DNA of 64,000 nt, from the NCBI RefSeq assembly GCF_003205205.1, contig NZ_QJRL01000005.1:124001-188000 (forward strand), in the 5' to 3' direction. This DNA comes from Pseudomonas sp. LB-090624 (GTDB lineage Bacteria > Pseudomonadota > Gammaproteobacteria > Pseudomonadales > Pseudomonadaceae). The position numbers and the translations under genes were made by a program. Positions 25,922-34,486 of this stretch are shown piece by piece (the first letter of the stretch is position 1; the number at the start of each line of letters is the position of its first letter). The notes beneath the pieces are model-generated. The model did not search any database, was not told the origin of the DNA, and saw nothing but the letters and a program-made list of their open reading frames with translations.

Positions 25922-27199
25922 TTAGGCCATGAGTGCGCTGGCTAGGCGGGAAAGTCCCGTTTCCAAAACGTCGTCGCTGATCGTGAGCGGTGCAGATACG
26001 CGAATGGTGTTGCCGTAGTAGCCGCAGGGCAGAAGAAGCAGACCGAGCTCTTTGGCTTTGGCTACAACACGCTTGGTGGCATCTGCGTCAGGAGTGTGCG
26101 TACCCGGTTCGGTCACGATTTCGAATGCGACCATTGCACCCAAGCCACGGACGTCACCCAGCGGCAGGACGTTGGCAGTACCCTTCAGATCGGTCAGGAA
26201 CGACTGAATTTTCTGGCCTACGACATTGGCGCGAGCCAGTAAGCCCTCCGTCTCGATCACATCCAGAACAGCATTCGCAGCAGCGCATGCCAGTGGGTTG
26301 CCTGCAAAGGTGCCGCCCAGAAAACCTGGCGGTGGAGCATCTATCACCTCGGTACGACCGATCAGACCAGACAGCGGTAACCCGCCGCCCATGGCCTTAC
26401 CAACAGCGATCAAATCGGGTTGCACGCCTGCGTGCTCGGTGGCGAAGAACTTGCCAGTGCGGCCGAAGCCCGACTGCACTTCGTCCACGACAAAGCAGAT
26501 GCCGTGGTCGTCGCACAGCTTGCGCAATGCCTGCATGAAGGCAGGAGACGCTTGGTAGAAGCCCCCTTCACCTTGCACTGGCTCAATAACGATGGCTGCG
26601 ACTTGATCCGGTGAGATGGTTGCGCGGAACAAATGATCAAGTGCCTTCAGGCTTGCCTCTTCGCTCGTACCATGGTGTTCGATCGGGAACGGAACCTGGT
26701 ACACCCCTGCCTGAGATGGAGTAACGCCAGTACGCAGTGGCTGAACCTTACCGGTCATGGCCAACGCGAGCTGAGTGCGTCCATGGAAAGAGCCCGTGAA
26801 GGTCACGATGCCTTGGCGCCCGGTGTAGTAACGCGCGACCTTCACTGCGTTTTCAGTCGCCTCTGCACCCGTGGTGAACAGGGTGGCTTTAGCGTCAGGG
26901 ATAGGTGCCAGTTCGATCAGGCGTTCGCACAGGCGCACATAGGGCTCACAAGAAAGCACTGGGAAACCGATGTGTGCATAATCTTTCAACTGGGCGTCGA
27001 TGGCCTCTACGACCTTGGGGTGGAGGTTGCCGGTGTTGTTAACGGCAATGCCCGATGCGAAGTCAACGTAGTGGTTGCCTTCTACGTCCCAAATTTCACT
27101 GCCTGCAGCTTTCTTGACGAAAACTGGAAGCGCAGTTGCTGCCCCGCGCGGAAGAGCCTTGTCGCGGCGCGCCAGAAGATCTTTATTGTTCATGTTCAT
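25922..27199 (-). CDS. 4-aminobutyrate-type aminotransferase
   Basis: A 425-residue class III transaminase close to GabT. DVEGNHYVDFASGIAVNNTGN, TTGAEATENAVK (phosphate), FHGRTQLALAMTGK, CFVVDEVQSGFGRTG and the KAMGGGLPLSG lysine are all GabT-like. It would transaminate GABA or 5-aminovalerate to the semialdehyde with 2-oxoglutarate. It starts at 27199 or at an ATG two codons later, GAGAAG lying upstream. Only 5 bp separate it from the preceding aldehyde dehydrogenase. Confidence 0.9.
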   Translation of the reverse strand: MNMNNKDLLARRDKALPRGAATALPVFVKKAAGSEIWDVEGNHYVDFASGIAVNNTGNLHPKVVEAIDAQLKDYAHIGFPVLSCEPYVRLCERLIELAPIPDAKATLFTTGAEATENAVKVARYYTGRQGIVTFTGSFHGRTQLALAMTGKVQPLRTGVTPSQAGVYQVPFPIEHHGTSEEASLKALDHLFRATISPDQVAAIVIEPVQGEGGFYQASPAFMQALRKLCDDHGICFVVDEVQSGFGRTGKFFATEHAGVQPDLIAVGKAMGGGLPLSGLIGRTEVIDAPPPGFLGGTFAGNPLACAAANAVLDVIETEGLLARANVVGQKIQSFLTDLKGTANVLPLGDVRGLGAMVAFEIVTEPGTHTPDADATKRVVAKAKELGLLLLPCGYYGNTIRVSAPLTISDDVLETGLSRLASALMA

Positions 27200-27204
27200 A
27201 CTTC

Positions 27205-28605
27205 TCAGTTCAGGACGTCAGAGCGCCAAACCATCATTTTTTCAACCTGCATTTCGTGCATGGTGTAGGGGATGCCACCTACGCCGTGGCCTGAGTGGCG
27301 GGCGCCGGCGAAAGGCATCCAGTCAACGCGGAACAGGGTGTTTTCATTGACCATCACTGCAGTGCCATCGAGGTGCTTGTAGCAGTGCAGGGCGGTGTCG
27401 AGGTTCTGAGTGAAAACAGCGGCCTGGAAGGAGAAGTCGAGCGAGTTCGCCTCAGCCAGCGCCTTGTCGATATCGTCGAAGCTGGAAACGCAGATGACTG
27501 GACCGAAGACTTCCCTGAGCATCACGTTCGAGTCGTCAGATGGGTTGAGCAAGACGGTTGGCGCGTAGCAGCTGTCGCTGATTTTTTTGCCGCCGCAGAT
27601 GAGCTCAGCGCCTTGAGCAATGGCTTCTTGAACCCACTGATGAATGCGATCGTTTTCTTGATGCGAGATGATCGGCCCAATATCGGTGGTCTCCAGGACT
27701 GGGTTACCAACAGTCATCTGCTCGGCAACTGCGGCCAGGCGCTCGGCGACTTCACGTGCAATGCGGCGGTCTGCGAAGACCCGTTGAACTGAAACGCATG
27801 CTTGGCCTGCGTGCCAGAAACCGCCGCGTGCAAGTCGAGGAATAGCCATTGGCAGGTCGGCGTCATGGGCAACAATTACTGGAGCTACACCACCGTGCTC
27901 CAGTGCGCAGCGAGTACCTGGAGCAAGCTTGGAACGCAGCATCCAGCCCACTGCAGCAGAACCGATGAACGAGAAGAACCCAACACGTGAATCCGCCACG
28001 AGCTTGCCAACTTGCTCGTTGCTACCCGGCAGTACGATCTGGGCCCATTCTTTTGGCAGGCCAGCTTCGTGGAGAATCTCGATGAAAGCGTAACCACTCA
28101 AAGGCGTCTTAGCTGCCGGCTTGATGATTACGGGAGCACCTACTGCAACAGCGGGGGCAGCCTGGTGAACAACAAGGTTGAACGGATGATTGAAGGCGCT
28201 CACGCCGACAACTACACCGATGGGCTCAAGTTGAGTGAACGCGATACGACCGGCCGAGGTGGCATTCAACTCCATTGGGATGACGGAGCCAGCCTTGGTA
28301 CGAATCTCCTCAATACAGATGTGCAGGCAATCGACACCGCGATCCACCTCGATCAGGGCATCTTTGAAAGGCTTACCGCATTCCTGCGCTACCAGGCAGG
28401 CCAGCTCCTCGCGGCGACCAGTGATGATGGTGGCAGCTTTCTTGAGAATTTCGATTCGCTGGGCCTTCTTCAACCAGCCATTACGATCTCGATACAGAGC
28501 ATGGGCAGTAGCCAGCGCCTGCTCAATTTGTTGATCGCTTGAAACAGGCAGCTCTGCCAGCAGTGCACCGTCGAAAGGCGCATTGATGTTGATTGTTTGA
28601 GTCAT
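27205..28605 (-). CDS. Aldehyde dehydrogenase, lactaldehyde/phosphonoacetaldehyde-like branch
   Basis: A 466-residue NAD(P)-dependent ALDH. SAFNHPFNLVVHQAAPA, the CALEHGG glutamate and the HAGQACVSVQR cysteine place it in the branch with lactaldehyde, phosphonoacetaldehyde and sulfoacetaldehyde dehydrogenases. It oxidises a short polar aldehyde. With two transaminases in the operon, an amino-aldehyde or dicarboxylic semialdehyde is likely. Confidence 0.87.
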   Translation of the reverse strand: MTQTININAPFDGALLAELPVSSDQQIEQALATAHALYRDRNGWLKKAQRIEILKKAATIITGRREELACLVAQECGKPFKDALIEVDRGVDCLHICIEEIRTKAGSVIPMELNATSAGRIAFTQLEPIGVVVGVSAFNHPFNLVVHQAAPAVAVGAPVIIKPAAKTPLSGYAFIEILHEAGLPKEWAQIVLPGSNEQVGKLVADSRVGFFSFIGSAAVGWMLRSKLAPGTRCALEHGGVAPVIVAHDADLPMAIPRLARGGFWHAGQACVSVQRVFADRRIAREVAERLAAVAEQMTVGNPVLETTDIGPIISHQENDRIHQWVQEAIAQGAELICGGKKISDSCYAPTVLLNPSDDSNVMLREVFGPVICVSSFDDIDKALAEANSLDFSFQAAVFTQNLDTALHCYKHLDGTAVMVNENTLFRVDWMPFAGARHSGHGVGGIPYTMHEMQVEKMMVWRSDVLN

Positions 28606-28635
28606 GAGGCTCTTCCAGGTGTCGGGTAGGGGGCA

Positions 28636-29859
28636 TTAGCCCGCGAGTAGCGACTTCAGCTCAACCGTTGAATCGCAGACCCGGGCGGGCGAGGGGCTGG
28701 TGCCTGTGGTGATCAGCTTGCGGGCCACCATGTGGTCACCTGCAGAGTTGATGCTTTCAACTGCTATCAACTTGCCTTCGCGATAGTGGAAGACACTGAA
28801 CTTCTTCTCGTCCGGCGACCCACGCACAACCAATTCATCCGTGCCCAAGGGCAAACCGACGGTTTGCAGTTTGATTTCCCCCTGATCAGACCAGAACCAT
28901 GGCGCTGCGCTGTAGGCGGAGGCGGTACCGAGCATGCTGGCAGCAGCAACCTTCGCTTGGTCAATGGCGTTTTGCACCGACTCCAGCCGGAACCTGCCAT
29001 TGGCAAAAGGATTGGGGTGATTGGTGCAGTCGCCTGCTGAGACGATGTCGGCGTCTGAGGTGACGGCGAACTCGTTTACCAGAATCCCGTTATCGCAAGT
29101 TAGGCCTGCATGTTCTGCAAGCTCGACGTTGGGAAGAGCGCCTACACCGACCAAGATCAGGTCACATGGAATCTGTTCACCATTGTGGAGTGATACGCCC
29201 TTGGCTCGCTCAACCCCTTTGATCCGCTCAATACGGGCATCGGTAATGACCCGAACGCCAATGCTTTCGTGATAAGCCTTGAAGAAGTCGGAGCTCACGG
29301 TGGAAACGGCCCGCCCCATCAGGCGAGGCGCGTATTCGAGGACGGTTACAGTCTTGCCAAGACCCGCTGCACATGCTGCCACTTCCAGCCCGATGAACCC
29401 GCCGCCGATGATGACGATGTTCTGCTTGGTTTGAATGTCATCGCGCAGGTCAGCTGCTTGCAGGAAGGAGCGCAGGGCGTGAACGCCTGGCAGTTTGGCC
29501 CCAGGGAGATCCAACGGACGCGGTCGGGTACCGGTGGTAATGGCCAATTTGTCGTAAGCCAACACTTTGCCACTGGCTGTTACAACGACCTTGGCCGCCC
29601 GGTCTATTCGCTCAACTTTGTCTCCCTTGATCATTTCGATGCGATTGTCCGCGTAGAAGTTGGCGGGGCGCAGCTGTATTGAGGTCTCGTCAGCCAGGTT
29701 TTTCAGGTATGACTTCGACAGTGGTGGGCGCTGGTAAGGGATGTTGTTCTCGTCACCGACGATCGTCACAGAACCCTCGTAACCACCTTGGCGCAGTGAG
29801 GCTGCGACCTGGAAGCCGGCTTGGCCGGCACCGATAATGACAACTTTATCGAAACTCAT
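28636..29859 (-). CDS. FAD-dependent ferredoxin reductase (putidaredoxin reductase type)
   Basis: A 407-residue flavoprotein. Two dinucleotide motifs, VIIGAGQAGFQVAASL (FAD) and IVIIGGGFIGLEVAA (NADH), IPYQRPPLSK and SAGDCTNH are typical of PdR/rubredoxin/biphenyl-dioxygenase reductases. It passes NAD(P)H electrons to the ferredoxin at 25575. The three-part class I chain (reductase, ferredoxin, P450) is complete but interleaved with amine-catabolic genes. Confidence 0.93.
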   Translation of the reverse strand: MSFDKVVIIGAGQAGFQVAASLRQGGYEGSVTIVGDENNIPYQRPPLSKSYLKNLADETSIQLRPANFYADNRIEMIKGDKVERIDRAAKVVVTASGKVLAYDKLAITTGTRPRPLDLPGAKLPGVHALRSFLQAADLRDDIQTKQNIVIIGGGFIGLEVAACAAGLGKTVTVLEYAPRLMGRAVSTVSSDFFKAYHESIGVRVITDARIERIKGVERAKGVSLHNGEQIPCDLILVGVGALPNVELAEHAGLTCDNGILVNEFAVTSDADIVSAGDCTNHPNPFANGRFRLESVQNAIDQAKVAAASMLGTASAYSAAPWFWSDQGEIKLQTVGLPLGTDELVVRGSPDEKKFSVFHYREGKLIAVESINSAGDHMVARKLITTGTSPSPARVCDSTVELKSLLAG

Positions 29860-29871
29860 GGCGCACCCCGC

Positions 29872-31356
29872 TCAATACTTGATCCAAGTGGTTTTCAGAG
29901 ACGAGTATTTGTCGAACGCATGCAGGGAATTATCGCGGCCGTTGCCCGACTGCTTCACCCCGCCGAACGGTACAAGCGGAGAGACCATGTCTACGGTATT
30001 GACGGTGACCGTCCCAGCTTTCAAAGCTTCAGAGACACGGTGGGCGCGCGAGAGGTTGGAGGTAAATACAGAGGCCATCAGGCCGTATATCGAGTCGTTC
30101 GCGATCTCGATGGCTTCCGCTTCGGTCTTGAATTTGATGATGCTCAGGACTGGGCCAAAGATTTCTTCCTTGGCGATGCGCATTTCGTTGTTCACGCCCG
30201 TGAAAATGGTGGGGCGGATGAAGTTGGAGCTTCCGTTGATCACAACCTGTTCGCCACCGTAGGCCAAGGTTGCTTCAGTCTTGCCCGTTTCAACATAACG
30301 CATGACGCGCTGGGTGTGGATGTCCTCAACCATAGCGCCCATCAAGGCATTAGGATCCAGCGGGTCGGTCGGCTCGTAGTCCTTGGCGTACTTGATGACC
30401 TGGGCAACGAAATCGTCGTGGATACCCTCCTCAACGAGCAAACGGGTGGGGGAGGAGCAGACTTCTCCTTGGTTATAGAAAACGCGGGCAGCGAGTTTGG
30501 CTGCTTGGTCGAGGTTCTCAGTGTCGGCGAAGACGATGTTAGGGCTCTTGCCACCGCACTCCAGCCAAACCAGTTTCATGTTGGATTCTGCGGAATACCT
30601 GAGGAAGTGTTTGCCCACCTCGGTCGAACCGGTGAAAGCCAAGCAGGCGACGTCCATGTGCAGGCCGAGCGGCGCACCTACGGTCTCACCAAACCCAGTC
30701 ACTACGTTAAACACGCCGTCTGGCACCCCAGCAGCTTTAACCAGTTCTGCCAGCTTGATGGCGGTAAGGGAAGATTGCTCAGCGGGCTTGAGAACTACCG
30801 AGTTGCCCATTGCCAGAGCAGGGACACATTTCCAAATGGCCATGTCCAGCGGGAAGTTCCACGGTACAACGCAGGCAACGACCCCGAGCGCCTCGCGACG
30901 AATCAGTGCGAGGTCACCCAGCGCAGTCGGCGCTACCTCGTCGTAAAGCTTATCGACGGCTTCAGCGACCCATTGCACATAACCGCCCAGCTCCGGCATT
31001 TCGTAGGCGTAAGACACCTCGACTGGCTTGCCCATGTCGAGAGACTCGAGCAGGGAAAGCTCCTCCATGTTGTCCTGGATGAGCGCAGCCAGTTTCAGCA
31101 AAACGGTTTTGCGTTCGGTAGGGGAGCGTTTAGCCCAGACACCGCTATCGAAGCGGCGCTTGGCAACCGAAACGGCCAGATCGACATCTGCCCGTTCGCA
31201 CTCGGCGATCTGAGCAATTTCTTTCCCGGTTGCAGGGTTTATACAAGGAAAGGTTTTACCTGAGATCGAGTCGACGTACTTCCCATCGATGAAGGCCCTC
31301 CCTTCAGGTTTCAGGCCAGCAACTTTGGTTTGCCAAAACTCAATAGAGCGATTCAT
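29872..31356 (-). CDS. Aldehyde dehydrogenase, PuuC-like (gamma-glutamyl-gamma-aminobutyraldehyde type)
   Basis: A 494-residue ALDH. GRAFIDGKYVDSISG, VVPWNFPLDMAIWK, LECGGKSPN (Glu) and NQGEVCSSPTR (Cys) match PuuC/KauB-like enzymes that oxidise amino-aldehydes in polyamine breakdown. It is the first gene of the minus-strand P450 operon, and its upstream region carries the near-palindrome at 31452-31472. It supports an amine as starting compound. Confidence 0.9.
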   Translation of the reverse strand: MNRSIEFWQTKVAGLKPEGRAFIDGKYVDSISGKTFPCINPATGKEIAQIAECERADVDLAVSVAKRRFDSGVWAKRSPTERKTVLLKLAALIQDNMEELSLLESLDMGKPVEVSYAYEMPELGGYVQWVAEAVDKLYDEVAPTALGDLALIRREALGVVACVVPWNFPLDMAIWKCVPALAMGNSVVLKPAEQSSLTAIKLAELVKAAGVPDGVFNVVTGFGETVGAPLGLHMDVACLAFTGSTEVGKHFLRYSAESNMKLVWLECGGKSPNIVFADTENLDQAAKLAARVFYNQGEVCSSPTRLLVEEGIHDDFVAQVIKYAKDYEPTDPLDPNALMGAMVEDIHTQRVMRYVETGKTEATLAYGGEQVVINGSSNFIRPTIFTGVNNEMRIAKEEIFGPVLSIIKFKTEAEAIEIANDSIYGLMASVFTSNLSRAHRVSEALKAGTVTVNTVDMVSPLVPFGGVKQSGNGRDNSLHAFDKYSSLKTTWIKY

Positions 31357-31451
31357 CGACTCAGTACCTCCGGTTTTTTGTAGTTGCTCCCCCTTGATGT
31401 CCTATCTGGTTACGCAGGGCGCAGGTAGGGGAGGAGCGTTTTGACAACTTT

Positions 31452-31472
31452 ATAGCACGACAGTTGTGTTAA
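31452..31472. promoter_or_regulatory. Near-palindromic operator candidate, copy 2
   Basis: ATAGCACGAC-A-GTTGTGTTAA, matching copy 1 (19088-19108) at 17 of 21 positions and followed by the same A-rich tail. It is 96 bp upstream of the first gene of the P450 operon. An ACAACT/AGTTGT inverted pair overlaps its left side (31444-31467). Best candidate for binding by the AraC or TetR protein encoded at 19339-21042. Confidence 0.5.
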
Positions 31473-31594
31473 AAAAAGACCTTTGGTCAGCGCGACGGTC
31501 TGTCACACCTTGAATAGCGCTATCAGCATTTGCTGATGGGTGCCAAGGCGTTCAGTGACTGGCTGATCTGAGCAGACTCATACGCTTGATTCCC

Positions 31595-31762
31595 CTAGGA
31601 CTCCGTAACCTGCCGGACATTGGCAACGTTGCGATTGATCCCCTCGGCAACCGAGCTTTGCTCCTCGGCGGCTGTTGCGATCTGCAGGTTCATGTCGTTG
31701 ATGAGTCGCACTGCATCGCTGATACGGGTGAGGGCGGAAAGGGCCGCCCGGTGAGCATCACG
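31595..31762 (-). pseudogene. Relic of a methyl-accepting chemotaxis protein (3' end)
   Basis: The minus strand encodes about 55 residues including [20 protein letters not shown] followed by INRNV, which is the conserved signalling hairpin near the C terminus of Pseudomonas MCPs, ending at a TAG (31595-31597). The frame meets a stop (31766-31768) just upstream, so no start or ligand domain remains. It marks a deletion or recombination point between the two catabolic operons. Confidence 0.75.
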
Positions 31763-32351
31763 ATTTTATTCTTGATAGATATTTGCACGGGCACACCAGG
31801 TTGTTATTAGAGGTTGCGCTATTGATCGTGCGAGCGAGTACGCGATTTTGACGCATGATTAGGCCGTACACTATGGCTGAAAGGGGCATAAATATTCCCT
31901 TTCGGCCAACACCGGCGTCACGCCTGACTAAGGAAGGTGGCCTCTGAAAGTTGGCCATCATCCTGCAACTCCCTTGCCCTGATTTCCCACTCCGGAACCC
32001 AAATCGGTCCTGTTCTTTCGGTAAACCTTCAACCCATCCAGATCGCACCTTTTTAAAGCGAGGGGTTACGGTGGTGCTTCTTTTTGATGCAATCCCCGTT
32101 TCTTTCGGTAGCAGCGAAAGGTCGCAAGTGCTGCATGAGGCTTGTACTGAAGGGCTTGTCTAAGCCTCGAATACCCTGGTCGGATTACGGAGTTAAACAA
32201 TTGATTTTAAAGTAATAATCAGGCTTTGACTTACGTTTTGCAGAGCTAAATGCATTCGAAACGTCAACAAATCGTAATCGTTGGCCTGCTTTCTGCAGTT
32301 GGTCTCGTGTCGGTATGTGCCGGCATGTGAGCCACCTCCGTTGGAAGCACC

Positions 32352-33059
32352 ATGACTGAGCTGAAAACCTTGATGAATGGGCCGGGCGTTGCTGATGAGG
32401 CCGTGAAGATTTCCCATGCGGGAATCGATGCGCTACTGGTTGATGTTGCCGGCGGCCCGTTCTGTCTACAAAGGCAGCAACGCCTCTTGGCCCTCCGGGC
32501 TGCACTAGGGAGCCAAGATCGATTCCCTGGCCTGAAGGAAACCGTCTTAGGGGTGAACAATCTTCTGGTTGTGTTCGACCCTTCCCAGATCCATCCGTCC
32601 CGTGCCCGCTCCACTTTGCTTGAGCGATGGAGCGAGGTTCGCCCGAAGGAGTTGAAAGGCCGGCGTATTAGCATTGAGGTCTGCTATGGGGGGGACGTTG
32701 GCCTCGATCTCGATTACATCAGCCAGGTGTCCGGTCTGTCCAAGTCACGCGTTATTGATCTGCATTGCAGCGCTAGTTACACCGTTGCTGCTATCGGCTC
32801 AATGCCTGGCTTCGCCTACTTGGTAGGTTTGCCCAAGGCGCTCGAGGTCCCTCGCCGGCAATCACCGAGGACGAAGTTGGCGAAGGGAAGCGTCATCATC
32901 GCAGGTGAGCAAGCTTCGATCCTGCCTTTCACTGGCCCGTGTGGGTGGCACGTGATCGGCCACGCGGAGGTGGAATGCTTCGATAGCCGATTAATGCCAC
33001 CGGTGTTTTTCAGCCCAGGCGATCAAATAGTCTTCGTGCCAAAGGCAGTCCTGAAATGA
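32352..33059 (+). CDS. pxpB: PxpB/KipI-type carboxyltransferase subunit
   Basis: A 235-residue protein of the allophanate hydrolase subunit 1 (AHS1) family. YTVAAIGSMPGFAYLVGLP and the later GEQASILPFTGPCGWHVIG (partly) are its signature. In E. coli PxpB works with PxpA and PxpC in ATP-dependent 5-oxoprolinase; in urea carboxylase the equivalent domain is half of the carboxyltransferase. Here it overlaps the PxpC gene by 4 bp and is followed by biotin carrier and carboxylase genes. It is the first gene of a long plus-strand operon. Confidence 0.87.
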   Translation: MTELKTLMNGPGVADEAVKISHAGIDALLVDVAGGPFCLQRQQRLLALRAALGSQDRFPGLKETVLGVNNLLVVFDPSQIHPSRARSTLLERWSEVRPKELKGRRISIEVCYGGDVGLDLDYISQVSGLSKSRVIDLHCSASYTVAAIGSMPGFAYLVGLPKALEVPRRQSPRTKLAKGSVIIAGEQASILPFTGPCGWHVIGHAEVECFDSRLMPPVFFSPGDQIVFVPKAVLK

Positions 33060-34000
33060 TCGAGATTCTTTCCAATGGGGCATTGAATTTCGTGGTTGAC
33101 CGGGGCCGATTTGGGTTCCTTGATTGCGGTGTTAGCCGCAGCGGCCCCATGGATGGTTTGAGCTTCGCGCTCGGCAACGCCATGGTCGGCAACCTCTCAA
33201 CGGCGGCGGGTGTTGAGATCAATAGTTTTCCTTTCAAGGTTCGTTTCTCTGGGCCAACCACGGTGGTACTGACAGGGGCTGTTTCAAGTAACAAGCTCGG
33301 AACCAAGGAGCTGGCTTCTTGGACGGCGGTTCGGGTCGAGGCCAACGAGGTACTCACTGTTGGTGCGCCCAGAGTTGGTCGTTGTGTTTACTTGGCTATC
33401 CGAGGCGGCATCAAAGTGCCTGAAGTGTTGGGGTCGTTTTCAACTGACCTGAAAGCGGAATTTGGAGGTTACCACTCTCGTGCGTTGCAGAAGACTGATT
33501 GGGTAGACATCCATTCTGATGAAAACTTAAGGCCTGTGCGAAATGGATACTTCCGCCACGAGCTCGCTGACTATTGGAAAAGGTTGAGCGCTGGTGAAGC
33601 CTCGGCGAGGGTTCTGCCCTCTGCGGAATGGGATGATTTCAACACCAAGAGTCGGGACAGATTCTTCGGCTCCCTGTTCCAGGTTGAGCGCAGTTCCAAC
33701 CGACAGGGCTACCGATTGGCTGGGCCAGAGATTGTCCGCTCCAGAGCGAATGAACTCCTATCCCATGGGATTGTACCCGGCACCGTGCAAATCCCAAGCA
33801 ATGGGCAACCGATCATTCAGTTGGTCGATGCGAATACCTGCGGTGGCTATCCAAAGTTGGCGAACGTCATCGACGCAGATCTATGGCGCCTTGGCCAGCT
33901 CATGCCTGGCGACAGGGTCAGGTTCGAGTTGGTCGGGGTTGATGAGGCCCTATCAGCTCGTTCAGAGGTCGCCGGGCTGATTGCGTCAGCGATGGGTTGA
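33056..34000 (+). CDS. pxpC: PxpC/KipA-type biotin-dependent carboxyltransferase subunit
   Basis: A 314-residue AHS2-family protein. DRGRFGFLDCGVSRSGPMD is the typical N-terminal motif, and GYRLAGP, NGQPIIQLVDA-type and TCGGYPKLANVI segments follow. With PxpB it forms the carboxyltransferase of urea carboxylase-like or 5-oxoprolinase complexes. It is translationally coupled to pxpB. That biotin enzymes lie next to it suggests a carboxylation-driven ring or amide opening in place of simple phosphorylation. Confidence 0.88.
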   Translation: MIEILSNGALNFVVDRGRFGFLDCGVSRSGPMDGLSFALGNAMVGNLSTAAGVEINSFPFKVRFSGPTTVVLTGAVSSNKLGTKELASWTAVRVEANEVLTVGAPRVGRCVYLAIRGGIKVPEVLGSFSTDLKAEFGGYHSRALQKTDWVDIHSDENLRPVRNGYFRHELADYWKRLSAGEASARVLPSAEWDDFNTKSRDRFFGSLFQVERSSNRQGYRLAGPEIVRSRANELLSHGIVPGTVQIPSNGQPIIQLVDANTCGGYPKLANVIDADLWRLGQLMPGDRVRFELVGVDEALSARSEVAGLIASAMG

Positions 34001-34048
34001 AAACCCGAATCACGACTGTGCAGAACATTAAAAAACAGTGAGAACAAC

Positions 34049-34486
34049 GTGAACAGTGCAGATATCGAAAAGCTGATCGGCACCTTTGAGCGGTCATCTT
34101 TGCTCAGCCTGGATTTCAAGCAAGACGATGTACGTATCCAGCTCACTCGTGAGTTGGCTGCCGAGGCTTCCTCTTCGGCTGTGCCAAGCAGTGAGATCGC
34201 GCCCATGGCTCATGTCCAGGCGATGCCGTCAGCGGATCAGATTTACGTAGTGGCATCTATGGGAGGAGTTATATACCTAAAGCCGTCGCCTACGGAGGAA
34301 GTGTTCGCGGCGCTGGGCAAACAGGTCGTTGAAGGCCAGACGCTCGCCATGATCGAGGCCATGAAGTTGTTCAATCCCATTGAGGCTGAGTTCGATTGCG
34401 AGATCCTTGAAATCCTGGTGAAGGATGGCGACGACATCGAACGGGGTGCACCGATTTACCGGGTTAAAAGGGTGGCATATGTTTGA
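34049..34486 (+). CDS. Biotin carboxyl carrier protein (AccB-like)
   Basis: A 145-residue carrier starting at GTG. The C-terminal biotinyl domain has the canonical motif EAMKLF with the biotin-accepting Lys106; the N-terminal 45 residues (NSADIEKLIGTFERSSL) match the AccB helix. It would shuttle carboxyl groups from the adjacent biotin carboxylase to PxpB/PxpC. The stop overlaps the start of the biotin carboxylase gene by 8 bp. Probably dedicated to this pathway, not to fatty acid synthesis. Confidence 0.9.
   Translation: MNSADIEKLIGTFERSSLLSLDFKQDDVRIQLTRELAAEASSSAVPSSEIAPMAHVQAMPSADQIYVVASMGGVIYLKPSPTEEVFAALGKQVVEGQTLAMIEAMKLFNPIEAEFDCEILEILVKDGDDIERGAPIYRVKRVAYV

Larger units (their letters stand above)
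31357..32351. other. Long divergent intergenic region between the P450 and pxp operons
   Basis: About 1 kb. It holds the operator candidate at 31452-31472, a chemotaxis-receptor relic at 31595-31762, and the presumed divergent promoters. The stretch 31763-32351 shows no recognisable gene. Confidence 0.45.

Noticed and set aside
29821..31263. Long plus-strand open frame (480 codons) opposite the PuuC-like aldehyde dehydrogenase
   Set aside because: It lies fully antisense to a canonical ALDH gene with intact catalytic motifs, and its translation shows no domain; it reflects codon bias of the real gene.
32352..34000. Naming the pxpB/pxpC pair as allophanate hydrolase subunits
   Set aside because: Old annotation name only; the true allophanate hydrolase (amidase signature) is absent, and PxpA with biotin enzymes points to another function.
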